NCBI RefSeq assembly: GCF_002356295.1
Contig: NZ_AP018042.1
Span: 4,372,361 to 4,436,360 of the forward strand
Source of the DNA: Labilibaculum antarcticum
GTDB lineage: Bacteria > Bacteroidota > Bacteroidia > Bacteroidales > Marinifilaceae
Length of the DNA stretch: 64,000 nt
Direction: 5' to 3'
The notes beneath the pieces were generated by a model. It did no database searches, was not told where the DNA came from, and saw nothing but the letters and a program-made list of their open reading frames with translations. Positions 35,190 to 44,494 of this stretch are shown in pieces. Within the stretch, counting starts at the first letter, position 1. Every line of letters begins with the position of its first letter. The translations under genes were made by a program, and so were the position numbers.

Positions 35190-36262
35190 TGGGAGCTTTA
35201 AATAAGAAATTATCGTTTTTAGACAGGTATCTTACAGTATGGATATTTGCAGCCATGGCATTTGGTGTTGCCATGGGCTACTTTTTTCCTGCCATGTCTG
35301 GATTTTGGAATAAATTATCGGTTGGGACAACTAATGTTCCAATTGCTATTGGCTTGGTGATCATGATGTATCCGCCACTTGCAAAAGTAAAATATGAAGA
35401 ACTAAAGGATGTATTCAAGAATCGTAAAATTTTGATTCTTTCTTTGGTTCAGAATTGGATATTGGGTCCGACTTTAATGTTTGCTTTGGCTATTATTTTT
35501 CTTCAGGATTATCCGGAATACATGACTGGCTTAATTTTGATCGGATTGGCCAGATGCATCGCTATGGTAATTGTTTGGAATGATTTAGCGAAAGGAGATC
35601 CTGAATACGCTGCTGGTTTAGTGGCTTTTAACAGCATCTTTCAGGTGTTGTTTTTCTCTGTTTATGCATATGTGTTCATTACTGTATTGCCAGGTTTTTT
35701 TGGTTTAGAAGGATCTGTAGTGGATGTTTCTATGGGAGATATCGCAGAAAGTGTATTCATTTACTTAGGAATTCCATTTATTGCTGGAATGATTACCAGA
35801 TACTTCGGGATTAAAGCAAAAGGCAAGGATTGGTACGAGAAGAAATTCATACCAAAAATTAGTCCTCTTACATTATTCGCTTTGTTGTTTACCATTTTTG
35901 TGATGTTCTCGTTAAAAGGAGAATACATTGTGCAGTTACCATTTGATGTAGTTCGAATAGCGATCCCTCTGGTCATTTATTTTGTGATCATGTTCATGAT
36001 TTCCTTCTTTATGGGACATAAATTTAAAGCAGGATATGCCAAAACAGCGAGTTTATCTTTTACAGCAGCAAGTAATAATTTTGAATTGGCCATTGCAGTA
36101 GCTATTGCCGTTTTTGGTATTGACTCGGGTGTTGCATTTGCTGCAGTTATTGGACCATTGGTTGAAGTACCGGTATTAATCGCCTTGGTAAATGTTTCCT
36201 TGAAATTAAAAGGCAAATACTTTAAAGGGAAAATAGATGGTGTTAAGTGTGCTAATGAATAG
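35189..36262 (+). CDS. acr3: ACR3-family arsenite efflux transporter
   Basis: A 357-residue inner-membrane carrier with ten hydrophobic segments. Motifs of the ACR3 group are present: [21 protein letters not shown]-like text in TM2 ([20 protein letters not shown]) and [19 protein letters not shown] in the TM4 region with the essential cysteine, plus [19 protein letters not shown] near the C-terminus. It extrudes arsenite using the proton motive force. Translationally coupled to arsC by a one-base overlap; a terminator follows. Commonly also labelled ArsB, but the family is ACR3/BASS, not the E. coli ArsB type. Confidence 0.94.
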   Translation: MGALNKKLSFLDRYLTVWIFAAMAFGVAMGYFFPAMSGFWNKLSVGTTNVPIAIGLVIMMYPPLAKVKYEELKDVFKNRKILILSLVQNWILGPTLMFALAIIFLQDYPEYMTGLILIGLARCIAMVIVWNDLAKGDPEYAAGLVAFNSIFQVLFFSVYAYVFITVLPGFFGLEGSVVDVSMGDIAESVFIYLGIPFIAGMITRYFGIKAKGKDWYEKKFIPKISPLTLFALLFTIFVMFSLKGEYIVQLPFDVVRIAIPLVIYFVIMFMISFFMGHKFKAGYAKTASLSFTAASNNFELAIAVAIAVFGIDSGVAFAAVIGPLVEVPVLIALVNVSLKLKGKYFKGKIDGVKCANE

Positions 36263-36295
36263 TAATTAGCAGACTCTCATCAATAAAACAAAAAG

Positions 36296-36327
36296 TCATG
36301 ATTCATATTGAATCGTGATTTTTTTTT
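36296..36327 (+). terminator. Terminator after acr3
   Basis: TCATGATTCA-TAT-TGAATCGTGA with one G-T pair, followed by a run of nine T residues, 34 nt past the acr3 stop. Confidence 0.85.
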
Positions 36328-36416
36328 GCTTTGATCGATACAATTTATGAGCTTATTTGTAAAAACTCATGAACATCATCATTATTCATTATATTTGGAA
36401 TACAAAAAGCAATAAT

Positions 36417-37967
36417 ATGATCAAACCCGGATTGAAAATCGGCATACTTCTTACTCTTATTTTGGTTTTGCCTTCCTTGTTTTTCTCTGCATACGAGATC
36501 AGTAATATCAATCAAAACGAGGCAGTTATTGATTCAATCTATTCCAGTCAGTTAGAGTCCATTCTATTTTCTGTCAATCAATATTCTGATGATGTTATCA
36601 GCGGTTGGGCCAATCAGCTCGATAAAGGAAAATATGGCCTTGATCAGGAAATGGAATCACTGGTGACAAAGAATTATTCGATCGATGCTTTTTTTCTGAT
36701 TGATTCTTTAAAACATCAACTCTTTTCCAAAGAAAAAATTCCTGAAGACAGTCTTACAATTTTGACTGAGAAGTTAGAATACGCTTTTGCTCAGAATGCG
36801 AATGAAATTGAAAGATTGCAGCAATATATTAAAAGCGGTTATCAGAAAATTGGAGTTTTGGACTTTAACATGAAAGGAAAAAGTCTGTTTGCATTTGCAA
36901 GAACTGTCGATTCTTTATCCGTGGAAACGGTTCTCCTGCTTATTGATATTGAGAAGTTTATTGGGGAGAATTTAGGGCCAAAAATTCAAGGGATTGCGCA
37001 AGACCAGTTTTATATTTCTGTAATTGATAAAAAGAGAAACGCCGAGATTTATTCTAATGTTGTTTACGATGAGGGGGAAAAGAATATTCAGCAACGTAGA
37101 AAGATTTGGCTGTTCCCAGCTTACGATTTGGGTATTCAGATGAAAGGAAATACCATTGAGAATTTGGTGCGGAAAAGAACAAGAACCAATATAATTATGC
37201 TGATCGTGATGGATATGATTCTTTTGCTGGGAGCGTGGTTCGTGTATCGAAATATCCGACAGCAAATGAAGCTAACCCAAATAAAATCTGATTTTATATC
37301 TAATGTATCGCATGAAATAAGAACGCCATTGGCGCTAATAAATATGTATTCGGAGACCTTGGAAATGGGACGCCTGCCATCCGAAGGAAAAAAGCAGGAA
37401 TACTATAAGGTGATTAATACCGAGGCAAACCGCTTGTCGAATATGGTGAATAATATCCTCAATTTCAGTAAAATTGAAAGCGGTAAACGGGAATATCATT
37501 TTAAGGAGTCGGATATTAATGCCGAAATAGAAATAATTCTCGAAAATTACGGACAGCACCTACATAAAAAGGGTTTTGAAATTAATTTTGAATCTTTCGA
37601 TGATTTCCCAAAGTTATTAATTGACAAAGAAGCCGTTTCCGAAGCAATTATCAACTTGATTGACAATGCCGTAAAATACAGTGGGAACACCAAGAGGATT
37701 GAGATTGCATGCAATACCGATTTGGAGTTTGCCAATATAAATGTGATCGATTTTGGAATTGGAATTTCCAAAAAAGATCAGGCTTTGATATTCGATAAAT
37801 TCTATAGAGTTAGCTCGGGTGATCTCGCCAATAAAGTAAAAGGTTCGGGAATTGGCTTGAGTATTGTAAAGCACATTATGGATGCTCACAATGGGCGGAT
37901 AACTGTTAAGAGTTCAAAAGAGAACGGAACTTGTTTTACTCTAAGTTTTCCTCTGAGTTTTAAATAG
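36417..37967 (+). CDS. Membrane sensor histidine kinase
   Basis: About 516 residues. A first membrane helix (residues 7-24), a periplasmic sensor region of about 240 residues with no recognised fold, and a second helix near residue 265-282 precede the kinase core. The H-box is SNVSHEIRTPLALI with phospho-acceptor His299; the N-box (NLIDNAVKYSG), G1 (NVIDFGIGI) and G2 (GSGIGLSIVK) follow. Start at ATG 36417 places the first helix at the N-terminus. It pairs with the response regulator 92 nt downstream. The signal is unknown; secreted jelly-roll proteins lie downstream. Confidence 0.92.
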   Translation: MIKPGLKIGILLTLILVLPSLFFSAYEISNINQNEAVIDSIYSSQLESILFSVNQYSDDVISGWANQLDKGKYGLDQEMESLVTKNYSIDAFFLIDSLKHQLFSKEKIPEDSLTILTEKLEYAFAQNANEIERLQQYIKSGYQKIGVLDFNMKGKSLFAFARTVDSLSVETVLLLIDIEKFIGENLGPKIQGIAQDQFYISVIDKKRNAEIYSNVVYDEGEKNIQQRRKIWLFPAYDLGIQMKGNTIENLVRKRTRTNIIMLIVMDMILLLGAWFVYRNIRQQMKLTQIKSDFISNVSHEIRTPLALINMYSETLEMGRLPSEGKKQEYYKVINTEANRLSNMVNNILNFSKIESGKREYHFKESDINAEIEIILENYGQHLHKKGFEINFESFDDFPKLLIDKEAVSEAIINLIDNAVKYSGNTKRIEIACNTDLEFANINVIDFGIGISKKDQALIFDKFYRVSSGDLANKVKGSGIGLSIVKHIMDAHNGRITVKSSKENGTCFTLSFPLSFK

Positions 37968-38059
37968 AGAGAACTGAAATGCGCATGTATAAAGCTTGTG
38001 CACGCAGTGAAATGATTATGAGATAAGTTGAGTCTGGTAAAATATGAAATTATAGATAG

Positions 38060-38746
38060 ATGAAACCAATATTAATTGTGGAAGACGAGCCCAGCATGCT
38101 GATGGGACTGAAAGATAATCTGGAGTTTGAGGGATATCAGGTTGATGTTGCCGAAGATGGCGGGATTGGACTGGATAAAATCTTAGGAAATGAATATTCT
38201 CTGGTGCTTTTGGATGTGATGCTTCCAAAAATTTCGGGATTCGATATTTGTAAACAAGTTCGCAAAAAAGGAATCTCTACTCCAATAATTTTACTGACGG
38301 CAAGAGGTGAGGAGATCGATAAAGTATTGGGATTGGAGTTTGGTGCTGATGATTACATTACCAAACCGTTTAGTTTACGTGAATTATTGGCTCGAATTCG
38401 AGCAGTACTTAGGCGCACTGAAAACCGGATAGAAAGCAAAACCGATAGTTCCGTTGAGATCGGAAATTTATCAATCAATTTTTCCTCTTTCGAAGGATTT
38501 GTCGATCAGCAGGAAGTGAAAATGTCGCATAAAGAAGTTGAGATATTGAACTATCTGTGGGATAATAAGAATACAATCGTTAGTCGCGATGACCTTTTGG
38601 ATCATATTTGGGGAACTGAATATCAGCCAACATCCCGAACAATAGATAATTTTATCTTGAAGTTAAGACACAAGATTGAAGTGGATCCAAACCATGCAAA
38701 AATAATATTAACCGTGCACGGTGTAGGTTATCGTTTGGTGGTATAG
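38060..38746 (+). CDS. OmpR-family response regulator
   Basis: A 228-residue regulator with a receiver domain (residues 1-118) and a winged-helix DNA-binding domain (residues about 130-228). The receiver has the acidic pocket ED at 8-9, phospho-acceptor Asp52 in LLDVMLPKISG, and the switch Lys in DYITKPFS. The effector has NTIVSRDDLLDHIWG and TIDNFILKLRHKIE, standard OmpR/PhoB features. It follows its cognate kinase on the same strand and probably controls nearby surface or secreted-protein genes. Confidence 0.94.
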   Translation: MKPILIVEDEPSMLMGLKDNLEFEGYQVDVAEDGGIGLDKILGNEYSLVLLDVMLPKISGFDICKQVRKKGISTPIILLTARGEEIDKVLGLEFGADDYITKPFSLRELLARIRAVLRRTENRIESKTDSSVEIGNLSINFSSFEGFVDQQEVKMSHKEVEILNYLWDNKNTIVSRDDLLDHIWGTEYQPTSRTIDNFILKLRHKIEVDPNHAKIILTVHGVGYRLVV

Positions 38747-39241
38747 GAAAGTCTGGAAAAGTCTAGAAAGGTCAAATGGTCTGGAAAGGTCAAAAGGTTG
38801 AAAAGGAACAAGTACAAAGTAACAAGTAGAAAACTCTCCCTTTTCAGGGGAGATGCCGACAGGAAGAGGGGTGTGTTAAGCAGGATGTGTCAAGTATCAA
38901 GTTTCACGTATAAAGTAACAAGTTGTCATTAATAAGTATCCATTGCCCCGTGCTTTAGCTCGAGGTTTGTGAAAATAAAAAGCTGAAAGTAAAAGTCCCC
39001 TTTAGGCGATTTAGGGGTAGTTTGTAATGGCAAAAGGTCGAAATAAATCAACTATTAGATAGCTTTTTCACCTTAAAACACAACTGATGACAATTGATGA
39101 CATCTTATAACTTGGGGGTGACACAAATGTTTTTTTAACAGCCTAATTTTACCAATAGAAAGTTAAGATAGATGGAATGGTGGGCGTACGACTCCATTCT
39201 CTTTTAAAAACTAAAAATTGATTGGTAATTTAAAAATTAGG
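38747..39241. other. 495-bp gap with degenerate repeats
   Basis: No gene seen. From about 38757 to 38935 the plus strand is a run of near-heptameric units such as AAGGTCA, AACAAGT and AAAGTAACAAGT. Two CCCC...GGGG blocks typical of Bacteroidota intergenic repeats lie at about 38839-38870 and 38997-39027. Related pyrimidine-strand runs occur at 41795-41920 and 49565-49636. Confidence 0.5.
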
Positions 39242-39607
39242 ATGATGAAAGCAATAAAAATAGCATTTTTCGCATTGGCATGTTTACTATTAACTGCAAA
39301 TTTGGGGATGGCAATAACTCCCGAAAAACAAAAAATAGAGAAAGAGAAAAGTATGTTGTTGAATAAAATTCGCAAATCTGTAACAAAAATCGATTTTGTA
39401 GATTTTATCGAAGTTGGCAAATCAGAAGTAATTGTTTTACGTTGTATTGTAAACGAAAATAACCGTGTTGTTGTGAGTAAAGTGATTGGCTTCGATGAAG
39501 AATTGAAACAAGCAGTTCGCAAAGCAATGGATAAAAAAATCATTACAGCAAGCTCAGGTTTAGTGGGTGAAGAATTGGCTTTGCAGTTTAAATTTGCAAT
39601 GCAATAG
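39242..39607 (+). CDS. Small secreted protein of unknown function
   Basis: About 121 residues with a clear signal peptide (MMKAIKIAFFALACLLLTANLGMA). The mature part is about 97 residues with a Lys/Glu-rich helix and then a beta-alpha-beta-like stretch (EVIVLRCIVNENNRVVVSKVIG, DEELKQAVRKAMDKK) that loosely recalls TonB C-terminal or periplasmic secretin-like folds. I do not recognise the family. ATG 39242 or 39245 is preferred to a TTG at 39218 because it aligns the signal peptide with the N-terminus. It precedes the tandem jelly-roll proteins by 41 nt on the same strand. Confidence 0.65.
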   Translation: MMKAIKIAFFALACLLLTANLGMAITPEKQKIEKEKSMLLNKIRKSVTKIDFVDFIEVGKSEVIVLRCIVNENNRVVVSKVIGFDEELKQAVRKAMDKKIITASSGLVGEELALQFKFAMQ

Positions 39608-39648
39608 CAGTAAACAAGAGGATTTGTTTAAAATAGAGGAGATAAGAA

Positions 39649-40725
39649 ATGAATAGTGTGATCTATAAAACCCAAACTTTGAAAGTAAGTATTCTACTTT
39701 TGTTCTTGATTTTTCAAGTGGGTACGATACAATCTGAGAATCTGAAAAGTTTGGTGAATCTGGAAGGAAACTGGAAGTTTTCAATTGGGGATGACCCTGC
39801 AAGAGCCATCCCTGATTATGATGATTCCGATTGGCAAAATATATTTGTCCCCAATAATTGGGAAAATAATGGTTACGATGGGTACAATGGTTTTGCCTGG
39901 TATCGTAAAAGTTTTCAAATAAGAGAGTCTTTTAACAGAGAGTACCTTTATTTATACATGGGCTATATTGATGACGTTGATGAAGTGTACTTGAATGGGA
40001 AACTGATAGGAGCATCGGGTAATTTTCCGCCGCGAATGAAAACAGCCTACAATATTCCAAGAATGTATCCTGTTCCGGCAAATTTAATTCGTAAAGGTGG
40101 CAAAAACGTAATTGCTGTGCGGGTTTACGATGAAATTCAAAATGGAGGAATTACCCAAGGACCGGTAGGTCTTTTTATCGATAAAGATCAGGAGAGAATG
40201 GATGTAGACCTAACAGGCTACTGGGATTTTGAATGTGGAAACTCTGTTGATAAAGGAAATTTAGCTTGCATAAGCTATCGGAAAGGAAAAATATTTGTTC
40301 CGGGGTTTTGGGAAACCAGAGGTTATAATGGGGTAGACGGAAAAGCCAAGTACACCAAAAAATTCAATTATCCATCGGATATGAGTACATCGGAAAAAGC
40401 CTTGGTTTTGGGTATAATTGACGATGAGGATGAGGTATATGTAAATGGAGAGAGAATCAGATGGATGGGCTATAAAAGAGGCGGTAATTGGTCTGGTAAT
40501 TCGAATTATAATACTTTTCGTGCTTATCAGATTCCAAAGGGCGTGTTGAAAAGTAGTGGTACGAATGTAATAGAGGTAACGGTAACAGATCATATGGGAC
40601 CAGGTGGAATTTATCGCGGTCCAATTGGAATTACCGATATCGATTTAGCCGAGGAAATGGTGAGAAAAGAGTACAAGGACAACCGATCAAGCTTTGAGAA
40701 GTTTTTTGATTATTGGTTTGACTAA
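39649..40725 (+). CDS. Secreted protein with two GH2-type galactose-binding jelly-roll domains (paralog 1)
   Basis: A 358-residue exported protein (signal peptide about residues 1-33). It has two domains like the N-terminal sugar-binding domain of GH2 beta-galactosidases: residues about 37-185 (EGNWKFSIGDD, FVPNNWEN, FAWYRKSFQI, VYLNGKLIGASGNFPP, NVIAVRVYD) and about 188-335 (TGYWDFECG, FVPGFWE, VYVNGERI, NVIEVTVTD). No catalytic domain is attached, so it probably binds glycans rather than cutting them. A 28-nt gap separates it from its paralog; both lie downstream of a two-component system. Confidence 0.8.
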   Translation: MNSVIYKTQTLKVSILLLFLIFQVGTIQSENLKSLVNLEGNWKFSIGDDPARAIPDYDDSDWQNIFVPNNWENNGYDGYNGFAWYRKSFQIRESFNREYLYLYMGYIDDVDEVYLNGKLIGASGNFPPRMKTAYNIPRMYPVPANLIRKGGKNVIAVRVYDEIQNGGITQGPVGLFIDKDQERMDVDLTGYWDFECGNSVDKGNLACISYRKGKIFVPGFWETRGYNGVDGKAKYTKKFNYPSDMSTSEKALVLGIIDDEDEVYVNGERIRWMGYKRGGNWSGNSNYNTFRAYQIPKGVLKSSGTNVIEVTVTDHMGPGGIYRGPIGITDIDLAEEMVRKEYKDNRSSFEKFFDYWFD

Positions 40726-40753
40726 TTCTGTGTTGCAGAATAAAATATAAGAT

Positions 40754-41782
40754 ATGAATAGGATAGGTGAGCATACGATTAAATGGATGAACTTACTTTT
40801 TGTAATGTTGTTATTTTGTGGATTTAGCAATGAAACAAAGGCGCAGGATTATGAGAAAGTGGTTGACTTAAACGGTCGTTGGAAATTTTCGATTGGTGAC
40901 GATTCTAAATGGGCAAATCCCAATTACAATGATTCAAACTGGGAACGGGTTGATGTTCCTTCGGCATGGGAAAATCAGGGGTTTCATGGTTACGATGGAT
41001 TTGCATGGTACAGAACCAGTTTTACTTATTCTGGTTCGCTAAAAGGTCAGAGTCTGTTTTTGAAGTTGGGAAATATTGATGATGTGGACGAAGTTTTTAT
41101 GAATGGAAAAAGTATTGGGCGAACAGGAACATTTCCTCCTCGTTTTTCAACAGCTTATACTTCCAATCGGGAGTACAATATTCCTTCGGCCATTCTGCGC
41201 GATAATAATGTGATAGCCGTTCGTGTTTACGATGATGTGGGAGAAGGAGGCATTATTCGCGGAGATATCTCTATTGTTGTTGATCGCGATGCAATACCGG
41301 TTGACATTGACTTACAAGGTAAATGGAAATTTAAAATAGGGCGTTCGGCACATGAAGATCTGCAAAATGCAGAAAATTGGGATGACATTATTGTTCCTGG
41401 ATTTTGGGAGAATCAGGGATACAAAAATTACGATGGATATGCCTGTTATGCTCTCGATTTTGTGGCAGATGAAAAGCTTATAGCTGAAAGAATGGTACTT
41501 GTTTTGGGCAAGATTGATGATCTCGATCAGGTAATTGTAAATGGAGTGTTGGTTGGTCAATCGGGTGATTTTGATCCTTCAACAGTTCAAAACTATTCAA
41601 ATACATATCAACAGCTTCGTGGCTATTATTTGCCCGTAAATCTGATTAAAAAAGGACAGAAAAACAGAATTGTTGTTCGTGTTTACGACGCAACACAAGG
41701 AGGCGGAATCTATACCGGTTCAATTGGGCTGATTTCTCAGGATCATTACATTAAGTATTGGAACAAGCGACGAAGAAAATAA
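40754..41782 (+). CDS. Secreted protein with two GH2-type galactose-binding jelly-roll domains (paralog 2)
   Basis: A 342-residue tandem paralog of the preceding protein with the same order: signal peptide (ending near TKAQ), domain one (LNGRWKFSIGDD, VPSAWENQGFHGYDGFAWYR, VFMNGKSIGRTGTFPP), domain two (LQGKWKFKIG, VPGFWENQGYKNYDGYACY, VIVNGVLVGQSGDFDP). Close similarity of the first domains suggests a tandem duplication. No enzyme domain. Likely co-transcribed with paralog 1 and perhaps the small secreted protein. Ligand unknown. Confidence 0.8.
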   Translation: MNRIGEHTIKWMNLLFVMLLFCGFSNETKAQDYEKVVDLNGRWKFSIGDDSKWANPNYNDSNWERVDVPSAWENQGFHGYDGFAWYRTSFTYSGSLKGQSLFLKLGNIDDVDEVFMNGKSIGRTGTFPPRFSTAYTSNREYNIPSAILRDNNVIAVRVYDDVGEGGIIRGDISIVVDRDAIPVDIDLQGKWKFKIGRSAHEDLQNAENWDDIIVPGFWENQGYKNYDGYACYALDFVADEKLIAERMVLVLGKIDDLDQVIVNGVLVGQSGDFDPSTVQNYSNTYQQLRGYYLPVNLIKKGQKNRIVVRVYDATQGGGIYTGSIGLISQDHYIKYWNKRRRK

Positions 41783-41794
41783 AATCATTGTAGA

Positions 41795-41925
41795 TACTTT
41801 CTCCTTGTCACTTGATCCTTTTACTTTGTTCCTTGTTCCTTGTTTCTTTCTCCTTGTTCCTTTCTCCTTGTCACTTGATCCTTTTTACTTTGTAACTTGT
41901 TCCTTGTGCCTTAATCCTCTTTTTT
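41795..41925. repeat. Degenerate CTTGTTCCTT-type repeat tract
   Basis: A run of near-repeats of CTTGTTCCTT, TCTCCTTGTCACTTGATCC and TTTTACTTTGT fills the space between convergent genes. The same vocabulary occurs at 49565-49636, and its complement at 38757-38935. Confidence 0.55.
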
Positions 41926-42312
41926 TACAGGTTCAATCAAATCCCACAAGTTGCCATACAAATCGGCAAATACGCATACTTTGCCATAAACTTCAGTTGA
42001 GGATTCGCGTGTAATTCGAATTTTATTATCAAGTAGATGTTTGTAATCGCGCTCGAAATTATCTGTTTGCAAAATCATAAATACACTGCCACCGGTCTGA
42101 TTTCCAATTCGGCTCTCCTGTTCCTTACCAATTGCTTTTTCGAGCATTATGGAACAAGAGGAACTGCCTTTGGGAGCAATTAATACCCAACGATGATCTT
42201 CACTCATTTTAAGATCTTCCAACAGATCGAACTGTAGTTTATTCGTATAAAATTCAATGGCTTGATCGTAATCTCTAACAACAAGAGTTACGTGGGCAAT
42301 ACTTTGCTTCAT
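41911..42312 (-). CDS. VOC/glyoxalase-family protein
   Basis: About 133 residues with the two beta-alpha-beta-beta-beta modules of the vicinal-oxygen-chelate fold (IAHVTLVVRDYDQAIEFYTNKLQF, then GGSVFMILQTDNFERDYKHLLD). Candidate metal ligands are the His of IAHVTL and Glu of LIEPV at the C-terminus. Family members include glyoxalases, dioxygenases and antibiotic-resistance proteins; the substrate here cannot be set. ATG 42312 (MKQSIAH) is preferred over ATG 42318. It is a single gene between the repeat tract and the surface cluster. Confidence 0.85.
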   Translation of the reverse strand: MKQSIAHVTLVVRDYDQAIEFYTNKLQFDLLEDLKMSEDHRWVLIAPKGSSSCSIMLEKAIGKEQESRIGNQTGGSVFMILQTDNFERDYKHLLDNKIRITRESSTEVYGKVCVFADLYGNLWDLIEPVKKED

Positions 42313-42416
42313 GTGCATATTTATTTAATAGAAACCTAAGATACTAAAGAAGTTAGAAGGATCAAATTCCATTTTTTATATCTCAATTCTCACATCTAAA
42401 ATCTCATGTCTCGATA

Positions 42417-44249
42417 TTAATAAATCGAATTCGCCTGCATTTTTCTTTTTTTCTGTTCTTCTTTTAGCTGTTTGTTCTCCTTTTTAACTCGCGCACGTTC
42501 TTCCCTTTTCAATTTCTTTATCATTTTCCGTTTGTCGGCCTGTGTCATGCTTACGCGGATATCGTCATTTGTATCGGCAACACCTTGCTTGTTGCTTCTA
42601 CTCGAGTTGTAGTCGGTAGCTCTGTTACCACCATTATTGCCATTATCCACATTGTTATCCATGGCAGATGAAGTAGTTCGGTTACTTCTACTCGAATTGT
42701 AATCGGTGGCTTTGGTTCCGCCACTATTGCCATTATCCGTATTGTTATCTATAGCAGATGAAGTAGTTCGGTTACTTCTACTGGAATTGTAATCGGTCGC
42801 TTTTGTTCCGCCTTCATTTTCATTTCCACCGTTATTATCTGGTTGAATAGAGCTAGAGGTATTACTTCTGCTCGCATTGTGATCTTGTGCTCGCGTAGAA
42901 TTACCTTGACTGTCATTGCCGGTGTCGTTATTCATTACCGAAGAACTGGTGGTTCGGTTGCTTCTGCTCGAATTGTAATCGGTTGCTTTGGTTCCGGATG
43001 TTCCGTCATTATTTCCATCATCACCCGATGAGTCGGCAACACCTTGCTTGTTACTTCTGCTCGAATTGTAATCTGTAGCCACTACACCTCGATTGTTTCT
43101 GCTATTATTTCCATTTTCGCCCTCATTATTCATTACTGATGAACTGGTGGTGCGGTTACTTCTACTAGAATTGTAATCGGTCGCTTTTGTTCCACCCTCA
43201 TTTCCATTTCCACCGTTATTATCTGGTTGAATGGAGCTAGAGGTATTACTTCTGCTTGCATTGTGATCCTGAGCACGAGTGTTTGTCTTGTCAACTTTAT
43301 CATTGTTATTATCTGGTTGAATGGAGCTAGTGGTATTACTTCTGCTTGCATTGTGATCTTGTGCACGAGTGGCCGAAGACCCTCCTGAATTATTCGCTCC
43401 TTCGGATAAAGGCATTTCTCCCTGATTGCTATTTTGCTGATACATTGGATTCACGCCTCTGCTATTTTTCTGAAACATAGGGTTATCCACTGCTTTTCCA
43501 TTGCCTTGATAAAGAGGATTGGAGCTTCTTTTCGAAGATTTTCCGCTGCAACAAGACCCTAGCGCAATGCTCACACCAAAATTCACATTAAGGCTCGAAA
43601 AATTCAAACTTTCTGTCGAAAAAGGAATTTCCCCAGCTAAATCAGGATCAATTCTGCCTTCGGCATCAATGGCCTTCGAAAGATCTTTGCTGTAGAAGTT
43701 CATGTCCGAGTTTAAAGTGGTAACATATTCACTGCTCACAAATAACTGGAGGCCTGTGCAAAGTTCCGTCTTAATTTTTGCGCCCAATCGTGCACTCAAA
43801 GCTTTCATACTCTGCTGATCCATTTTGCCGATTGTTATATCGGTGTTGGCTTGCAGCATCTTAATTTCTGGAGTGCTGTTAACCGATAAGCCTGTTCTAC
43901 CATACAATTCAATTGCGAATTTCTTCGAGCCCAAAGAAAATTGCGGACCCATATCAAAAGTGGTGCTGGTGAACTGATTTCTTGATCCCTGCACCGCACC
44001 AAACTCTTGCCGCACGTTAAAGGAAGAATGTTTAGCTCCAAAACCGATCGAAAGTTTCTCACAAAAGCTTTTGCTAAGCGATATTTCACTATTGAAACCA
44101 TCTTTTGCAAAATCTTCAAAACCGCCATTGGGCATGCTGATTCCATTCACAAAATCGATAGATAAACGGCCTGATTTTGGATTCTCATTTTGTCCGTAAA
44201 TGGTACTTGCTATTAGTAAGATCGAGGTGATTAGTAGGTATTTTTGCAT
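42417..44249 (-). CDS. Repeat-rich outer-membrane protein with basic C-terminal tail
   Basis: A 610-residue exported protein (signal ending TIYGQ, about residue 20). Residues about 20-235 look like an eight-stranded-type outer-membrane barrel (RLSIDFVNGISMPNGGFEDF, KIKTELCTGLQLFVSSEYV). Residues about 240-285 have three NPxY/F-Q units (NPLYQ, NPMFQ, NPMYQ). Residues about 293-560 hold nine copies of a motif AxDxNxSRSN in two flavours, RAQDHNASRSN and KATDYNSSRSN, in Asn/Gly/Ser-rich spacers. The last 45 residues are a Lys/Arg/Glu helix. No family is recognised. The repeat region should be disordered and, if outside the cell, variable. Confidence 0.7.
   Translation of the reverse strand: MQKYLLITSILLIASTIYGQNENPKSGRLSIDFVNGISMPNGGFEDFAKDGFNSEISLSKSFCEKLSIGFGAKHSSFNVRQEFGAVQGSRNQFTSTTFDMGPQFSLGSKKFAIELYGRTGLSVNSTPEIKMLQANTDITIGKMDQQSMKALSARLGAKIKTELCTGLQLFVSSEYVTTLNSDMNFYSKDLSKAIDAEGRIDPDLAGEIPFSTESLNFSSLNVNFGVSIALGSCCSGKSSKRSSNPLYQGNGKAVDNPMFQKNSRGVNPMYQQNSNQGEMPLSEGANNSGGSSATRAQDHNASRSNTTSSIQPDNNNDKVDKTNTRAQDHNASRSNTSSSIQPDNNGGNGNEGGTKATDYNSSRSNRTTSSSVMNNEGENGNNSRNNRGVVATDYNSSRSNKQGVADSSGDDGNNDGTSGTKATDYNSSRSNRTTSSSVMNNDTGNDSQGNSTRAQDHNASRSNTSSSIQPDNNGGNENEGGTKATDYNSSRSNRTTSSAIDNNTDNGNSGGTKATDYNSSRSNRTTSSAMDNNVDNGNNGGNRATDYNSSRSNKQGVADTNDDIRVSMTQADKRKMIKKLKREERARVKKENKQLKEEQKKRKMQANSIY
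42590..43372 (-). repeat. In-frame coding repeats of the surface protein
   Basis: Nine related units, spaced about 65-115 nt, each encoding an AxDxNxSRSN motif. The DNA is similar enough between units (GAATTGTAATCGGT on the plus strand) that slippage or recombination could change copy number while keeping frame. Confidence 0.75.
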
Positions 44250-44320
44250 ATCTCAAAATTTGATGGTTTGGGCTCATGTACCGCGCTTTTACTTGCTGCG
44301 ACGCCATTTAAGATAGTAAA

Positions 44321-44354
44321 AAATAATTAAGGATGAAAATGTCTTTTATTATTT
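44321..44354 (-). promoter_or_regulatory. Shared inverted repeat, copy upstream of the repeat-barrel gene
   Basis: AAATAATTAAGGA and TCTTTTATTATTT flank the 8-nt loop TGAAAATG, with one mismatch and one G-T pair. It lies about 72 nt upstream of the gene start. A perfect version with loop CGAAAACC lies at 48021-48052, about 78 nt upstream of the lipoprotein operon. Confidence 0.5.
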
Positions 44355-44452
44355 GAATGCATATTGAGCAAAACTGAACACACTTGTAACTCAATAAAAT
44401 GGAGTGTAAATGCTTGTTTGGACTTATTGGTTTGTAGCAATTAAAAACAAGC

Positions 44453-44494
44453 AGTGCATGTAATATCATCCATGATGGAGGTATTACATGCACT
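44453..44494 (-). terminator. Terminator after the lipoprotein pair
   Basis: AGTGCATGTAATA (44453-44465) and TATTACATGCACT are a perfect 13-bp inverted repeat around a 16-nt loop, about 77 nt past the minus-strand stop at 44572, with GCTTGTTTTT following on the minus strand. Confidence 0.7.

Noticed and set aside
36369-36416. N-terminal extension of the histidine kinase (MNIIIIHYIW...).
   Set aside because: The start at 36417 puts the first membrane helix at the N-terminus and the extension overlaps the leader region.
42590-43372. Regular repeats suggesting a CRISPR array.
   Set aside because: Repeats are in frame in a long protein, spacing varies, and no cas genes are present.
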